From: Gammaproteobacteria bacterium
GTDB taxonomy: Bacteria > Pseudomonadota > Gammaproteobacteria > UBA4575
Assembly (NCBI GenBank): GCA_014075255.1
Contig: CP046178.1
Span: 769,616 to 833,615 of the forward strand
Direction of reading: 5' to 3'
DNA: 64,000 nt
In this document: positions 18,719 through 28,379 of the stretch, piece by piece
How the letters are laid out: each line of letters opens with the position of its first letter
Position numbering within the stretch: position 1 is the first letter of the stretch
Translations under genes and position numbers: made by a program
Notes under the pieces: model-generated
What the model was told of the DNA's origin: nothing
Seen by the model: only the letters and a program-made list of their open reading frames with translations
Database searches by the model: none

Positions 18719-19654
18719 TTATCCTTGCACAATTTCTAGGGCTTGTTCCAAGCTTTTTATATCGTACACGCCATAGCATGGCACACTTTTGTCGATACGT
18801 TTACTAAGACCTGTAAGCACTTTACCTGGACCCAACTCTATAAAAGTCTGCACATCCTGAGAAACCATATGTTGAATCGTTTCTACCCAACGCACAGGAT
18901 TGAATAACTGTCGATATAAGGCATCTTTAATATCTTGCTCACTTGCATGTGCTTGTACATCAGCATTGTGGATAACACTTACATCAGAAACGTTAAAGGT
19001 AATATCACTGAGATAGTCTCGCAACTTATTGGCAGCTGACTGCATTAAGCTGCTATGTGATGGCACACTTAGAGGCAGGATTACTGCGCGTTTAGCGCCT
19101 GCTTCTTTAGCTGCATCTATCGCTCTTGATACCGCTGCAGAGTCTCCAGCAATGACTACTTGACCAGGAGCATTAAAATTTACGGCTTCTACTACTTCAC
19201 CTTGCGATACTTGTGAACAGACGTCGGCGAGTTTATCGTTATCTAGGCCTAACACTGCAGCCATTGCACCTTGTCCTACCGGTACAGCTTCTTGCATCAC
19301 CTCACCACGGAAACGCGCCAGAGGTACTACCGATTCGAAATCCAGCACTCCTGCACACACCAAAGCGGAGTATTCGCCAAAACTGTGTCCGGCGACAAAT
19401 TCTGCTGAGTTAGAAAACTGCTTAACCCAAATTCTCCAAACTGCGATACTTGCACACAACATTATAGGTTGTGTATTTTCAGTGCGATTAAGCTCCTCAT
19501 CTGGCCCTGCAGACACCAATGACCACAAATCCTGCTGTAGGATCTCAGAACCCTGCTCAAAGGTTTGTTTAACTTCGGGATATACACCAGCCAACTCAGC
19601 TAGCATACCAATAGATTGGGAGCCCTGACCGGGAAACAAATATGCGTGACTCAT
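18719..19654 (-). CDS. fabD: Malonyl-CoA:ACP transacylase
   Basis: Loads malonyl groups on ACP. It has the catalytic serine in FVAGHSFGEYSAL (Ser91), an N-terminal FPGQGSQSIGM and a C-terminal ELGPGKVLTGL. Length (311 aa) is standard. It is the first gene of the leftward fab unit. fabH, plsX and rpmF, which usually come before it, are absent; instead the divergent infA begins 134 bases away. Confidence 0.97.
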   Translation of the reverse strand: MSHAYLFPGQGSQSIGMLAELAGVYPEVKQTFEQGSEILQQDLWSLVSAGPDEELNRTENTQPIMLCASIAVWRIWVKQFSNSAEFVAGHSFGEYSALVCAGVLDFESVVPLARFRGEVMQEAVPVGQGAMAAVLGLDNDKLADVCSQVSQGEVVEAVNFNAPGQVVIAGDSAAVSRAIDAAKEAGAKRAVILPLSVPSHSSLMQSAANKLRDYLSDITFNVSDVSVIHNADVQAHASEQDIKDALYRQLFNPVRWVETIQHMVSQDVQTFIELGPGKVLTGLSKRIDKSVPCYGVYDIKSLEQALEIVQG

Positions 19655-19788
19655 TTAATAAAGCTTGTAATTAATAGACATTAGATGGGGTATTTTGAAA
19701 CGCGATATTGTACTCATAAATCAAATCGCTTGTTTTATTTTTTTCTTCTCCCATAATGTGCGACTTCTTATATATGCGTAGGAGCTGT

Positions 19789-20007
19789 ATGGCTAAGGAA
19801 GACCAAATTGAAATGGAGGGTACTGTAATGGAAACCCTGCCAAACACCATGTTTCGAGTAGAGCTTGAAAATGGTCACACCATAACGGCCCATATTTCTG
19901 GGCGTATGCGTAAACACTATATTAAGATTTTGACCGGTGACAAGGTTACAGTTGAAATGACACCTTATGACTTATCTAAAGGAAGAATTACGTTCCGAGG
20001 GAAATGA
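19789..20007 (+). CDS. infA: Translation initiation factor IF-1
   Basis: Small OB-fold initiation factor that blocks the ribosomal A site with IF-2 and IF-3. The 72-aa product [11 protein letters not shown]... to ...GRITFRGK is essentially full-length IF-1. I chose ATG 19789 because a TAGGAG ribosome-binding site lies at 19779-19784. An upstream in-frame ATG at 19756 would add 11 residues unlike the family. It is convergent with clpA, 23 bases apart, recalling the infA-clpA neighbourhood of E. coli. Confidence 0.97.
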   Translation: MAKEDQIEMEGTVMETLPNTMFRVELENGHTITAHISGRMRKHYIKILTGDKVTVEMTPYDLSKGRITFRGK

Positions 20008-20030
20008 GTAACCATGAAAATTATAAGAAT

Positions 20031-22307
20031 TTAAGTTGTTACTACTTCAAGATACTCAATTTCAAGCACACTCTTTGACTCGTTCTCATCACTAGCACGT
20101 ACTACTACCTTGCCACCGTTTTCTAAGCAGCCAAACAATATTTCTTCGGCTAGCGGCTTCTTGATGTGCTCTTGGATAACGCGCTCCATTGGCCGCGCGC
20201 CCATTTTGACATCATAACCTCGTTCTGCAATCCACTCTTTTGCGGAAGCTTCAATTTGAATTTCAATTTTCTTAGACTCTAATTGCGCTTCTAGTTGAGA
20301 AATAAACTTATCAACCACATGCATAATGGTTTTCTGATTAAGCGGTGAGAATTGAATAATTGCATCCATTCTATTTCTAAACTCAGGCGTAAACGTACGT
20401 TTAATAATTTCTGTGCCATCTGACTGATTGTCTTGTGTAGTAAAGCCAACACTAGTGCGGCTCATTTCAGAAGCACCTGCATTTGTTGTCATCACTAAAA
20501 TCACATTGCGGAAATCAACTTTTCTGCCATTGGTGTCGGTCAACGTACCGTGATCCATAATTTGTAGTAACAAATTGAACACATCAGGATGTGCTTTCTC
20601 TATTTCGTCTAATAATAAAACACAGTGCGGTGCTTTTAATACCGCATCGGTTAACAACCCGCCCTGATCAAACCCTACGTAACCTGGTGGCGCACCAATT
20701 AAACGCGAAACCGTATGACGCTCCATATACTCCGACATGTCAAAGCGTAATAGCTCAATGCCAAGTACCATCGATAGCTGTCGGGTAACTTCGGTCTTGC
20801 CAACGCCTGTTGGACCAGCAAATAAGAATGAACCAATTGGTTTTTCTTCATTACCAATTCCGGAACGTGACATTTTAATTGCAGTAGACAAAGTGCCAAT
20901 TGCATCGTCTTGACCAAATACTACTAATTTCAAATCTCGCTCTAAATTCTTCAACACCGTTGTGTCATTAGAACTAACGTGTTTCGGCGGTATGCGGGCA
21001 ATCTTAGATACCACATCTTCTATTTGTTTAATTGAAATAGTCTTCTTACGTGATGATTTAGGCTTAAGATTCATATTAGCCCCTGCCTCATCAATGACAT
21101 CTATTGCTTTATCGGGCATGAACCGGTCATTTATGTACTTATCCGCAAGCTCTGCAGCAGTTTTTAATGCTTTATCAGAGTATTTAACGCCATGATGCTC
21201 CTCGAAGCGACTACGCAGTCCTTTGAGGATTTGGAAAGTCTCATCAACCGTTGGCTCATCCACGTCAATATTTTGAAATCTTCTCGCTAAGGCACGATCT
21301 TTTTCAAATACGCCACGAAACTCTTGATACGTAGTAGAACCGATACATTTAAGTTCACCAGAACTTAACATTGGTTTAATTAAGTTTGAGGCATCCATCA
21401 CGCCACCCGACGCAGAACCTGCACCAATTACAGTATGTATTTCATCAATAAAAAGGATCGCTCCCTCTTCTTCTTTTAACTGATGCAACACGCCTTTAAG
21501 ACGCTTTTCAAAATCGCCACGATATTTAGTGCCTGCTACTAAACCACCTAGATCTAACGCATAGATCGTGCTGTCTTGTAAGATTTCAGGAACCTGTTTT
21601 TCTACAATTCTCTTAGCTAAGCCCTCTGCAATTGCAGTCTTGCCCACACCTGCTTCACCCACCAACAGTGGGTTATTTTTGCGGCGGCGACATAGAATTT
21701 GCACCACACGCTCAATTTCGTTGTCACGACCTATTAGAGGATCTATCTTTCCCTCCATTGCGCGCGCATTCAAATTTGTCGCAAAGCGCTCTAGAGGCTT
21801 TGGTGCGGGTGCATCACCGTTTAAATCTACCTCAGGATCACCGGTTAGCTCACTCTCGTGCTCCATCGGTACTTTTGAAATTCCGTGAGCAATAAAATTA
21901 ACCACATCTAAACGTGCAACATCATGTTGCCCCAACAAATATACTGCATGAGATTCTTGTTCGCCGAATATAGCGACTAAAACATTAGCACCCGATACTT
22001 CAGCTTCTTTTTTTCCAGAAGATTGCACATGGAATACAGCGCGCTGTAACACTCGTTGAAAACCTAAAGTAGGCTGTGTATCGCGATCATCATCCTCAGG
22101 TAACACGGGAGTATTGTCACCGATAAACTCTGTAAGCTCGGCTGCAAGTTTAGTTAAGTTGGCCCCACATGCACGTAACACATCGGCTGCAGCAGGATTT
22201 TGCGTGAGCGCAAGCAATAAGTGTTCTACGGTCATGAATTCATGCCGCTTTTCTCGCGCCTCTTTAAAGGCAACGTTGAGAGTAAATTCCAGCTCTTTAT
22301 TTAGCAT
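20031..22307 (-). CDS. clpA: ClpA, ATPase subunit of the ClpAP protease
   Basis: AAA+ unfoldase that feeds substrates to ClpP. An N-terminal Clp repeat domain (residues 1-140) is the ClpS docking site. The first AAA module has Walker A GEAGVGKTA and Walker B ILFIDEIHT. The second has GPTGVGKTE and LLLDEIEKAHPDV, and a C-terminal substrate-gripping domain follows. Its 758 aa is the usual ClpA length. No long coiled-coil middle domain is present, which excludes ClpB. clpS lies 25 bases upstream. clpP is not in the window. Confidence 0.97.
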   Translation of the reverse strand: MLNKELEFTLNVAFKEAREKRHEFMTVEHLLLALTQNPAAADVLRACGANLTKLAAELTEFIGDNTPVLPEDDDRDTQPTLGFQRVLQRAVFHVQSSGKKEAEVSGANVLVAIFGEQESHAVYLLGQHDVARLDVVNFIAHGISKVPMEHESELTGDPEVDLNGDAPAPKPLERFATNLNARAMEGKIDPLIGRDNEIERVVQILCRRRKNNPLLVGEAGVGKTAIAEGLAKRIVEKQVPEILQDSTIYALDLGGLVAGTKYRGDFEKRLKGVLHQLKEEEGAILFIDEIHTVIGAGSASGGVMDASNLIKPMLSSGELKCIGSTTYQEFRGVFEKDRALARRFQNIDVDEPTVDETFQILKGLRSRFEEHHGVKYSDKALKTAAELADKYINDRFMPDKAIDVIDEAGANMNLKPKSSRKKTISIKQIEDVVSKIARIPPKHVSSNDTTVLKNLERDLKLVVFGQDDAIGTLSTAIKMSRSGIGNEEKPIGSFLFAGPTGVGKTEVTRQLSMVLGIELLRFDMSEYMERHTVSRLIGAPPGYVGFDQGGLLTDAVLKAPHCVLLLDEIEKAHPDVFNLLLQIMDHGTLTDTNGRKVDFRNVILVMTTNAGASEMSRTSVGFTTQDNQSDGTEIIKRTFTPEFRNRMDAIIQFSPLNQKTIMHVVDKFISQLEAQLESKKIEIQIEASAKEWIAERGYDVKMGARPMERVIQEHIKKPLAEEILFGCLENGGKVVVRASDENESKSVLEIEYLEVVTT

Positions 22308-22332
22308 AAGTACCTGTCTTTAATACTTCTAC

Positions 22333-22653
22333 TTAAGCCTCTTCCATGGCGCAAAGTAATGGGTGGTTATTCATTCGTGCATAGTCATTAACTTGGGCTA
22401 CTCTTGTCTCCGCCACATCGCGTGTAAACACACCACATACGCCTTTACCTCGTGTATGAACGTGCAACATGATGCGGGTAGCTTTTTCACGATTCATCTT
22501 AAAAAAGTTCTCTAGAATATGTACCACAAATTCCATAGGAGTGTAATCATCATTCAATATAACAACTTTGTACATCGGCGGTTGTTTGATCTTAGGCTTC
22601 GCCTCTTGGACAGCCAACTCATCATCGTGGCGAATTTCTTCTTGATCAGACAT
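22333..22653 (-). CDS. clpS: ClpS, adaptor of ClpA
   Basis: N-end-rule adaptor that delivers substrates to ClpAP. A disordered N-terminus is followed by the core with [19 protein letters not shown] (about residues 30-48), the N-degron pocket region, and [18 protein letters not shown]. Length 106 aa is normal. It is first in a clpS-clpA unit. The divergent partner is nudJ rather than cspD as in E. coli. Confidence 0.96.
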   Translation of the reverse strand: MSDQEEIRHDDELAVQEAKPKIKQPPMYKVVILNDDYTPMEFVVHILENFFKMNREKATRIMLHVHTRGKGVCGVFTRDVAETRVAQVNDYARMNNHPLLCAMEEA

Positions 22654-22945
22654 ACTCGATAGGTAAAGCTATTAGATTAATATTATATACAGCACTATAT
22701 TGCAGCCTAGTTACAATATCTAAAACGCACCATTTGGCCTACTGAAGGATACTGTGTATTACAGAGTAAGATGGAGGTAAACAGAGTGAGTTTCAAGTCT
22801 TTTCAATAATATTAATTAACTATTAAACTCAAATCATTGAATTATATAATAATAATTAGTATTTACTTATTTAATTGCGTGTAGTCCTTATTGAATTTTA
22901 CATATTTGCTTCGTACGTTAGCTACTTAAAAAAACACAAAAACTT
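22654..22945. other. Divergent intergenic region clpS/nudJ
   Basis: A 292-base, strongly AT-rich gap from which clpS-clpA run left and nudJ runs right, so both promoters should lie here. The stretch at about 22800-22880 is almost pure A/T. I see no convincing RNA gene, terminator or long inverted repeat. Confidence 0.5.
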
Positions 22946-23404
22946 ATGAAATGGGAACCTCATATAACCGTTGCAGCCGTAATTGAACGTGAAGAAAAAT
23001 TCCTATTGGTGGAAGAAATGGTCGAAGGTACTCCGGTACTCAATCAACCCGCCGGTCATTGGGAGTCAGGTGAAACGCTCATAGAAGCCGCAAAACGGGA
23101 AACTCTTGAAGAAACCGGTTGGGAATTTTACCCGACCGCCCTAGTCGGCATCTATCAGTGGCAACATCCACGCAAAGATGAAACCTTTTTACGATTTACA
23201 TTCTGCGGAGATTGCAGCAAACAACAAGTTTCTACTGAACTTGACGACGGTATTTTGAATGCTAACTGGCATCATAAAGATGAAATCCTTGCATTGCCCG
23301 AGACCAGAATTAGAAGCACGTTAGTTACTGAAAGTTTAAAGGACTACTTAACTGGCAAACGCCAAAACTTGAACATGATGCGTAGCATTCACCAACATTG
23401 GTAG
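22946..23404 (+). CDS. nudJ: NUDIX phosphatase NudJ
   Basis: Nudix hydrolase related to E. coli NudJ (YmfB), which acts on thiamine pyrophosphate precursors and nucleoside di/triphosphates. The Nudix box is GHWESGETLIEAAKRE followed by TLEETGW (residues about 37-60). The N-terminus KWEPHITVAAVIEREEKFL is typical of this subgroup. Length 152 aa. It is 30 bases before mnmA; nudJ-mnmA-hflD is the E. coli order. Confidence 0.92.
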   Translation: MKWEPHITVAAVIEREEKFLLVEEMVEGTPVLNQPAGHWESGETLIEAAKRETLEETGWEFYPTALVGIYQWQHPRKDETFLRFTFCGDCSKQQVSTELDDGILNANWHHKDEILALPETRIRSTLVTESLKDYLTGKRQNLNMMRSIHQHW

Positions 23405-23434
23405 TTTCTCTAATTTCAAACATAGCTTTCATTC

Positions 23435-24520
23435 ATGACAAATAAGATTATTGTCGGCATGTCAGGTGGTGTAGATTCATCCGTTTCAGCGCATCTTTTA
23501 CAGAAACAAGACCTTAAGGTCGAAGGCTTGTTTATGAAAAACTGGGAAGAAGACGACGACGAAGAATACTGTTCCGCATCAGTTGACTTAGCAGATGCCC
23601 AAAATATTTGCGACCAAATTGGCATACCTTTGCATACCGTCAACTTCTCAAGTGAGTATTGGGATCGTGTATTCGAATATTTTTTAACTGAATATAAAGC
23701 TGGCCGCACCCCTAATCCAGACATCATCTGCAATAAAGAAATTAAATTTCGCGCATTCTTAGATCATGCGCTTAATTTAGATGCGGATTACATTGCCACC
23801 GGGCACTATGCAAACTGCGATATCTCAGAATCCGAAGCATTGCTATTTAAAGGTTTAGATTCAAACAAAGATCAAAGCTATTTCTTACATACCTTGGATC
23901 AACAACAGCTATCAAAAACGCTTTTCCCAATAGGTAAGTTAGAAAAATCTGAAGTGCGTAGTATCGCCAAACAGAATGGCTTAGATACCTATGACAAAAA
24001 AGATAGTACTGGAATATGTTTTATTGGCGAACGTAAATTTAGAGATTTTTTGAAAAATTATATTCCTGCCCAACACGGTGAAATAAGGACATTAGACGAC
24101 AAAGTAATTGGTAAACACGAAGGCGTTATGTTTTACACCATAGGCCAACGCCAAGGCTTAGGTATAGGCGGTCAACGTGAGCATTCAGAAGAACCTTGGT
24201 ATGTTACTGAAAAAAATATTGACGCTAACTACCTTTATGTTGTGCAAGGACGAGAACATAAATCTTTATATCACTCCAAACTGCTAACTCAAGAATTTCA
24301 TTGGATTGCAGGTAAGCCGCCTGCTTCTTTAGATAACTTAAAAGCCAAAACTCGATACCGTCAAAGCGATCAAGCCTGCTCTATCCAACAAGCTAGCGAT
24401 ACTGGTTATGAGATTACTTTCACTGAACCACAATGGGCCATCACTCCTGGTCAAAGTGTTGTGCTATATCAAGACGATAATTGTCTAGGTGGTGCTATTA
24501 TTGAAAAGCGTTTTAATTAA
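23435..24520 (+). CDS. mnmA: tRNA-specific 2-thiouridylase MnmA
   Basis: Thiolates U34 of tRNAs for Lys, Glu and Gln using ATP and sulphur from a relay. The PP-loop [12 protein letters not shown] is at residues 8-19. The catalytic cysteines are Cys99 in [12 protein letters not shown] and Cys195 in [24 protein letters not shown] marks the central domain. Length 361 aa. hflD follows within 20 bases. Confidence 0.97.
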   Translation: MTNKIIVGMSGGVDSSVSAHLLQKQDLKVEGLFMKNWEEDDDEEYCSASVDLADAQNICDQIGIPLHTVNFSSEYWDRVFEYFLTEYKAGRTPNPDIICNKEIKFRAFLDHALNLDADYIATGHYANCDISESEALLFKGLDSNKDQSYFLHTLDQQQLSKTLFPIGKLEKSEVRSIAKQNGLDTYDKKDSTGICFIGERKFRDFLKNYIPAQHGEIRTLDDKVIGKHEGVMFYTIGQRQGLGIGGQREHSEEPWYVTEKNIDANYLYVVQGREHKSLYHSKLLTQEFHWIAGKPPASLDNLKAKTRYRQSDQACSIQQASDTGYEITFTEPQWAITPGQSVVLYQDDNCLGGAIIEKRFN

Positions 24521-24536
24521 ACAGGTTGTAAGTTAC

Positions 24537-25160
24537 GTGTTCACTATATCTAAAGATCAAACCATAGCACTTGCTGGCTTATATCAGTCTTTAGCACTAG
24601 TGCAGACTATAGCTTGGGAGGGTAATACTAATCATTCCTGCATGGTTCCAACCATTGAAAGCATATTAAAACTAGATGCTAATGAATACATAGATGTATA
24701 TGGCTCAATCGATAATCTTCAGCTTGGCATTCAGACACTAAAAACCGCACTACAAAATAAAAGCGAGAAACATGCTATTGAACGGACACGCTATGCAATT
24801 AATCTTATGTACCTTGCTTCTAAATTCGCAGTAAATCCAAAAGCAGTTTCTTCTCTTGGTAGCCAGATTGAACGCATCAGCAATCAATACGATTCGATAG
24901 ATGATAATTTAGATGATATCACTGAAGACCTAGGAGGGCTTTACCGAGAGCATATTAGTCCACTGGGGCCTAAAGTAATCATTGAGGGTGATCCGGTGTA
25001 TTTAAAGATGGACCAAAATGCCAGCAAAATTCGTGCATTGCTCTTAGCAGGAGTTCGAGCAGTCGTACTATGGAAACAAGCTAATGGTAAGCGCTGGACC
25101 TTATTGCTAGGACGAAAATCACTTATGGATAATTTATTAGTCCTGGAACAAGCTATTTAG
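24537..25160 (+). CDS. hflD: High frequency lysogenization protein HflD homologue
   Basis: Helical, membrane-peripheral protein of the HflD (YcfC) family; in E. coli it affects lambda CII, but its native role is unclear. Matching features are ALAGLYQSLALVQ near the N-terminus, ISPLGPKVIIEGDP and KIRALLLAGVRAVVLWKQ near the C-terminus. I chose GTG 24537, giving 207 aa, close to E. coli HflD. The longer frame from GTG 24489 overlaps mnmA by 32 bases and adds residues without family match. Confidence 0.9.
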   Translation: MFTISKDQTIALAGLYQSLALVQTIAWEGNTNHSCMVPTIESILKLDANEYIDVYGSIDNLQLGIQTLKTALQNKSEKHAIERTRYAINLMYLASKFAVNPKAVSSLGSQIERISNQYDSIDDNLDDITEDLGGLYREHISPLGPKVIIEGDPVYLKMDQNASKIRALLLAGVRAVVLWKQANGKRWTLLLGRKSLMDNLLVLEQAI

Positions 25161-25319
25161 CGCTAATTAACACTTATTCCCACCTCTATTTACCACTTAC
25201 AGGCAGTTATTCTGAAAGCGAATTTGTCCGACAATCACACTCCCTTGGGACGCGAAATTAGATAAAATACTCGTCATTCTTCGCTTCCAACCTGCACGAT
25301 AGAGAGGTTTTATAACTAA

Positions 25320-28130
25320 ATGAGTTTGTATGCTGATTATTTGAAAGAAATTGAGCTTCGAGAAAAGGAGCTTGGTTTACACCCTAAGCCAATCGATAGC
25401 GCTGATTTACTGGCAGAGATTATTGAACAGATTAAAGATCCTGCCCACGAACATCGTGCAGACTCGCTCAAGTATTTTATTTATAACACATTACCGGGCA
25501 CCACCAGTGCGGCCGGTGTGAAAGCAAAATTTCTCAAGCAAATCATCCTGGGTGAAGAATCTGTCGAAGAAATAACGCCTGATTTTGCCTTCGAACTGCT
25601 ATCGCACATGAAGGGTGGACCTTCGGTTGAAGTGTTGCTTGATCTCGCCCTCGACGATAACAATGACGTAGCGGAACCTGCCGTAGCGGTGTTAAAGACA
25701 CAGGTATTTCTTTATGAAGCCGATACCGAACGACTCGAAAATGCATACAAAGCTGGTAATACACGCGTAAAAGAGCTTCTTGAAAGCTATGCCAATGCAG
25801 AGTTCTTTACTCAGCTGCCCGAGATCGATGAAGAAATTCAGGTCGTAACTTATGTTGCTGGTGTGGGTGACATCTCTACAGATTTACTCTCGCCAGGACA
25901 CCAAGCACACTCTCGCTCGGATCGTGAACTGCATGGCCAGTGCATGATCACACCCGAGGCGCAACAGGAAATTGTCGACTTACAAAAACAGCACTCTGAT
26001 AAAAGAGTGATGCTCATCGCCGAGAAAGGAACGATGGGTGTAGGATCGTCGCGCATGTCTGGTGTTAACAACGTGGCTCTTTGGGCCGGCACACCCGCTA
26101 GTCCATATGTACCCTTTGTTAACATTGCACCTGCTGTTGCAGGCACGAATGGGATTTCACCGATCTTTTTAACTACTGTCGATGTGACCGGTGGCATTGG
26201 TCTTGACCTCCAAAACTGGGTTAGAAAAGTCGACGCTGACGGAAATTCTGTTCTCGATGAAAACGGAGAACCCATTCTTGAACAAACCTTCTCGGTGGAT
26301 ACTGGTACGGTTTTAACCATTAACACAAAAGAGAAGAAGCTCTACAAAGATGGCAAAGAAGTGGTTGATGTTGCCAAAGCATTTACACCACAGAAAGTAG
26401 AATTTATGAAAGCCGGTGGCTCGTATGCAATTGTATTCGGCAAGAAGCTGCAAAACTTCGCTGCTAAAACACTTGGCGTTGAAGCAACATCGGTATTTGC
26501 GCCATCAAAAGAAATTTCAAACGAAGGTCAAGGCCTCACTGCGGTAGAAAAAATATTTAATCGCAATGCAGTTGGCGTTACCTCAACAAATAACTTGCAT
26601 GCAGGCTCAGATGTACGCGTTAAGGTAAACATTGTGGGTTCACAAGATACCACCGGCTTAATGACCTCGCAGGAACTTGAAGCCATGGCTGCAACGGTGA
26701 TCTCACAAAGCGTTGACGGTGCCTATCAATCCGGTTGTCACACTGCTTCAGTATGGGATGAGAAAGCGCAAACGAATATTCCAAAACTGATGAAATTTAT
26801 GAACGACTTTGGTCTGGTCACAGCACGTGATCCTAAAGGTGTCTACCATGCAATGACAGATGTGATTCATAAAGTACTTAACGATATTACAATAGACGAC
26901 CGCGCCATTATCATAGGTGGTGATTCACACACACGCATGTCAAAAGGCGTTGCGTTCGGCGCTGACTCTGGCACCGTTGCATTAGCGTTAGCTACTGGTG
27001 AAGCAACCATGCCAATTCCTGACTCCGTTAAAGTAACCTTCAAAGGTGAAATGAAAAGTTACATGGACTTTCGCGATATTGTGCATGCAACACAGTTGCA
27101 AATGCTTGAAGAATTTAACGGCGAAAATGTATTCCAAAGTCGTGTGATTGAAGTTCATATCGGCACCCTTCTTGCGGATCAGGCTTTCACCTTTACCGAT
27201 TGGACCGCAGAAATGAAAGCCAAGGCATCAATTTGTATTTCTGAGGACGAAACATTAATTGAGTCGCTGGAAATCGCAAAGAGTCGCATACAAGTTATGA
27301 TCGACAAAGGCATGGAAAACCCAGCGAAAACTCTGACGGGTTTAATTAATCTAGCCGACCAGCGTATTGAAGGAATTAAATCTGGCAAACAGCCTGCTTT
27401 AACGCCTGACAACAATGCCAAGTACTATGCAGAAGTCGTCATCGACCTGGATAAAATTGACGAGCCGATGATAGCCGACCCTGATATAGAAAACAGTGAT
27501 ATCTCCAAACGTTATACGCATGATGTCATCCGCCCACTCTCTTTCTATAAAGACAAGCCAGTTGACTTAGGTTTTGTTGGTTCTTGCATGATTCATAAAG
27601 GCGATATGCAAATCATCGCGCAAATGTTACGTAACATAGAAAAGCAACAAGGCAAGGTAGAATATAATGCGCCACTTGTGGTTGCCCCACCGACGTACAA
27701 TATTGTTGATGAACTCAAGGCTGAAGGCGATTGGGAAGTTTTACAAAAATATTCTGGCTTTGTTTTTGACGACGATAACCCCAAAGCTGACGCACGCACC
27801 AAGTATGATAATGTTCTATACCTGGAGCGCCCTGGCTGTAACCTGTGTATGGGTAATCAGGAAAAAGCAGAACCAGGTGATACCGTTCTTGCTACATCAA
27901 CACGACTTTTCCAGGGTCGTGTAGTGGGTGATGCTAAAGACAAAAAAGGCGAATCATTATTAGCTTCAACACCACTTGTAGTGCTATCAACCATACTCGG
28001 CCGCTTCCCAACGCTTGAAGAGTATAAAGATGCAGTAACGGGAATAAAGCTGACTGATTTCGAGCCACCCAAAAAAGAACTCAGTAGTGAGCCATCCGTT
28101 CAACCTATCAAAAGAATGGTTATCGGCTAA
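25320..28130 (+). CDS. acnB: Aconitate hydratase B (bifunctional with 2-methylisocitrate dehydratase), long type
   Basis: Interconverts citrate and isocitrate through a [4Fe-4S] cluster. An N-terminal HEAT-like/AcnB domain (to about residue 160) precedes the swivel and catalytic domains, an order unique to AcnB. Cluster cysteines are in GFVGSCMIHKGD and PGCNLCMGNQEKA; IGGDSHTRMSKGVAFGAD is an active-site segment. At 936 aa it is about 70 residues longer than E. coli AcnB (865). Segments such as STDLLSPGHQAHSRSDRE recall the Bacteroidetes type as I remember it. GAGAGG lies 14 bases before the ATG. Third codon positions look richer in G/C than in neighbours. Confidence 0.95.
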   Translation: MSLYADYLKEIELREKELGLHPKPIDSADLLAEIIEQIKDPAHEHRADSLKYFIYNTLPGTTSAAGVKAKFLKQIILGEESVEEITPDFAFELLSHMKGGPSVEVLLDLALDDNNDVAEPAVAVLKTQVFLYEADTERLENAYKAGNTRVKELLESYANAEFFTQLPEIDEEIQVVTYVAGVGDISTDLLSPGHQAHSRSDRELHGQCMITPEAQQEIVDLQKQHSDKRVMLIAEKGTMGVGSSRMSGVNNVALWAGTPASPYVPFVNIAPAVAGTNGISPIFLTTVDVTGGIGLDLQNWVRKVDADGNSVLDENGEPILEQTFSVDTGTVLTINTKEKKLYKDGKEVVDVAKAFTPQKVEFMKAGGSYAIVFGKKLQNFAAKTLGVEATSVFAPSKEISNEGQGLTAVEKIFNRNAVGVTSTNNLHAGSDVRVKVNIVGSQDTTGLMTSQELEAMAATVISQSVDGAYQSGCHTASVWDEKAQTNIPKLMKFMNDFGLVTARDPKGVYHAMTDVIHKVLNDITIDDRAIIIGGDSHTRMSKGVAFGADSGTVALALATGEATMPIPDSVKVTFKGEMKSYMDFRDIVHATQLQMLEEFNGENVFQSRVIEVHIGTLLADQAFTFTDWTAEMKAKASICISEDETLIESLEIAKSRIQVMIDKGMENPAKTLTGLINLADQRIEGIKSGKQPALTPDNNAKYYAEVVIDLDKIDEPMIADPDIENSDISKRYTHDVIRPLSFYKDKPVDLGFVGSCMIHKGDMQIIAQMLRNIEKQQGKVEYNAPLVVAPPTYNIVDELKAEGDWEVLQKYSGFVFDDDNPKADARTKYDNVLYLERPGCNLCMGNQEKAEPGDTVLATSTRLFQGRVVGDAKDKKGESLLASTPLVVLSTILGRFPTLEEYKDAVTGIKLTDFEPPKKELSSEPSVQPIKRMVIG

Positions 28131-28323
28131 AAGTGAGCACATGGATGTGCGAATAAGAGTCGCATCTTGGATGATGCTTTCATGTTGAATCTTTTTGCTT
28201 TATGGCTACTTACGGCCAATAGCGTGCATTAGAGTGAGCAATTAAGTCTACTTGTATAAAATGGTGGCATACTCCATTACGTGCTTAGACAGCTGGCTGC
28301 GTAAACTCTTTACACCAACAATA

Positions 28324-28359
28324 AAAACCCTTGCGGTTATATACTGCAAAGGCTTTTTT
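28324..28359 (+). terminator. Rho-independent terminator after acnB
   Basis: AAAA-C-CCTTGC (28324-28334), an 11-base loop, then GCAAAGG-C-TTTT with a T-run to 28359. The stem has one mismatch and one bulged A. It lies in the 249-base gap between acnB and the EamA gene and would end acnB transcription. The rest of the gap shows only a small GCACAT/ATGTGC dyad at 28137-28150. Confidence 0.6.
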
Positions 28360-28379
28360 ATGTTTCAAAAAAAAACAAA

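Noticed and set aside
28137-28150. GCACAT-GG-ATGTGC dyad after acnB as a terminator
   Set aside because: Its loop has only two bases and no T-run follows; the hairpin at 28324-28359 is the better terminator.
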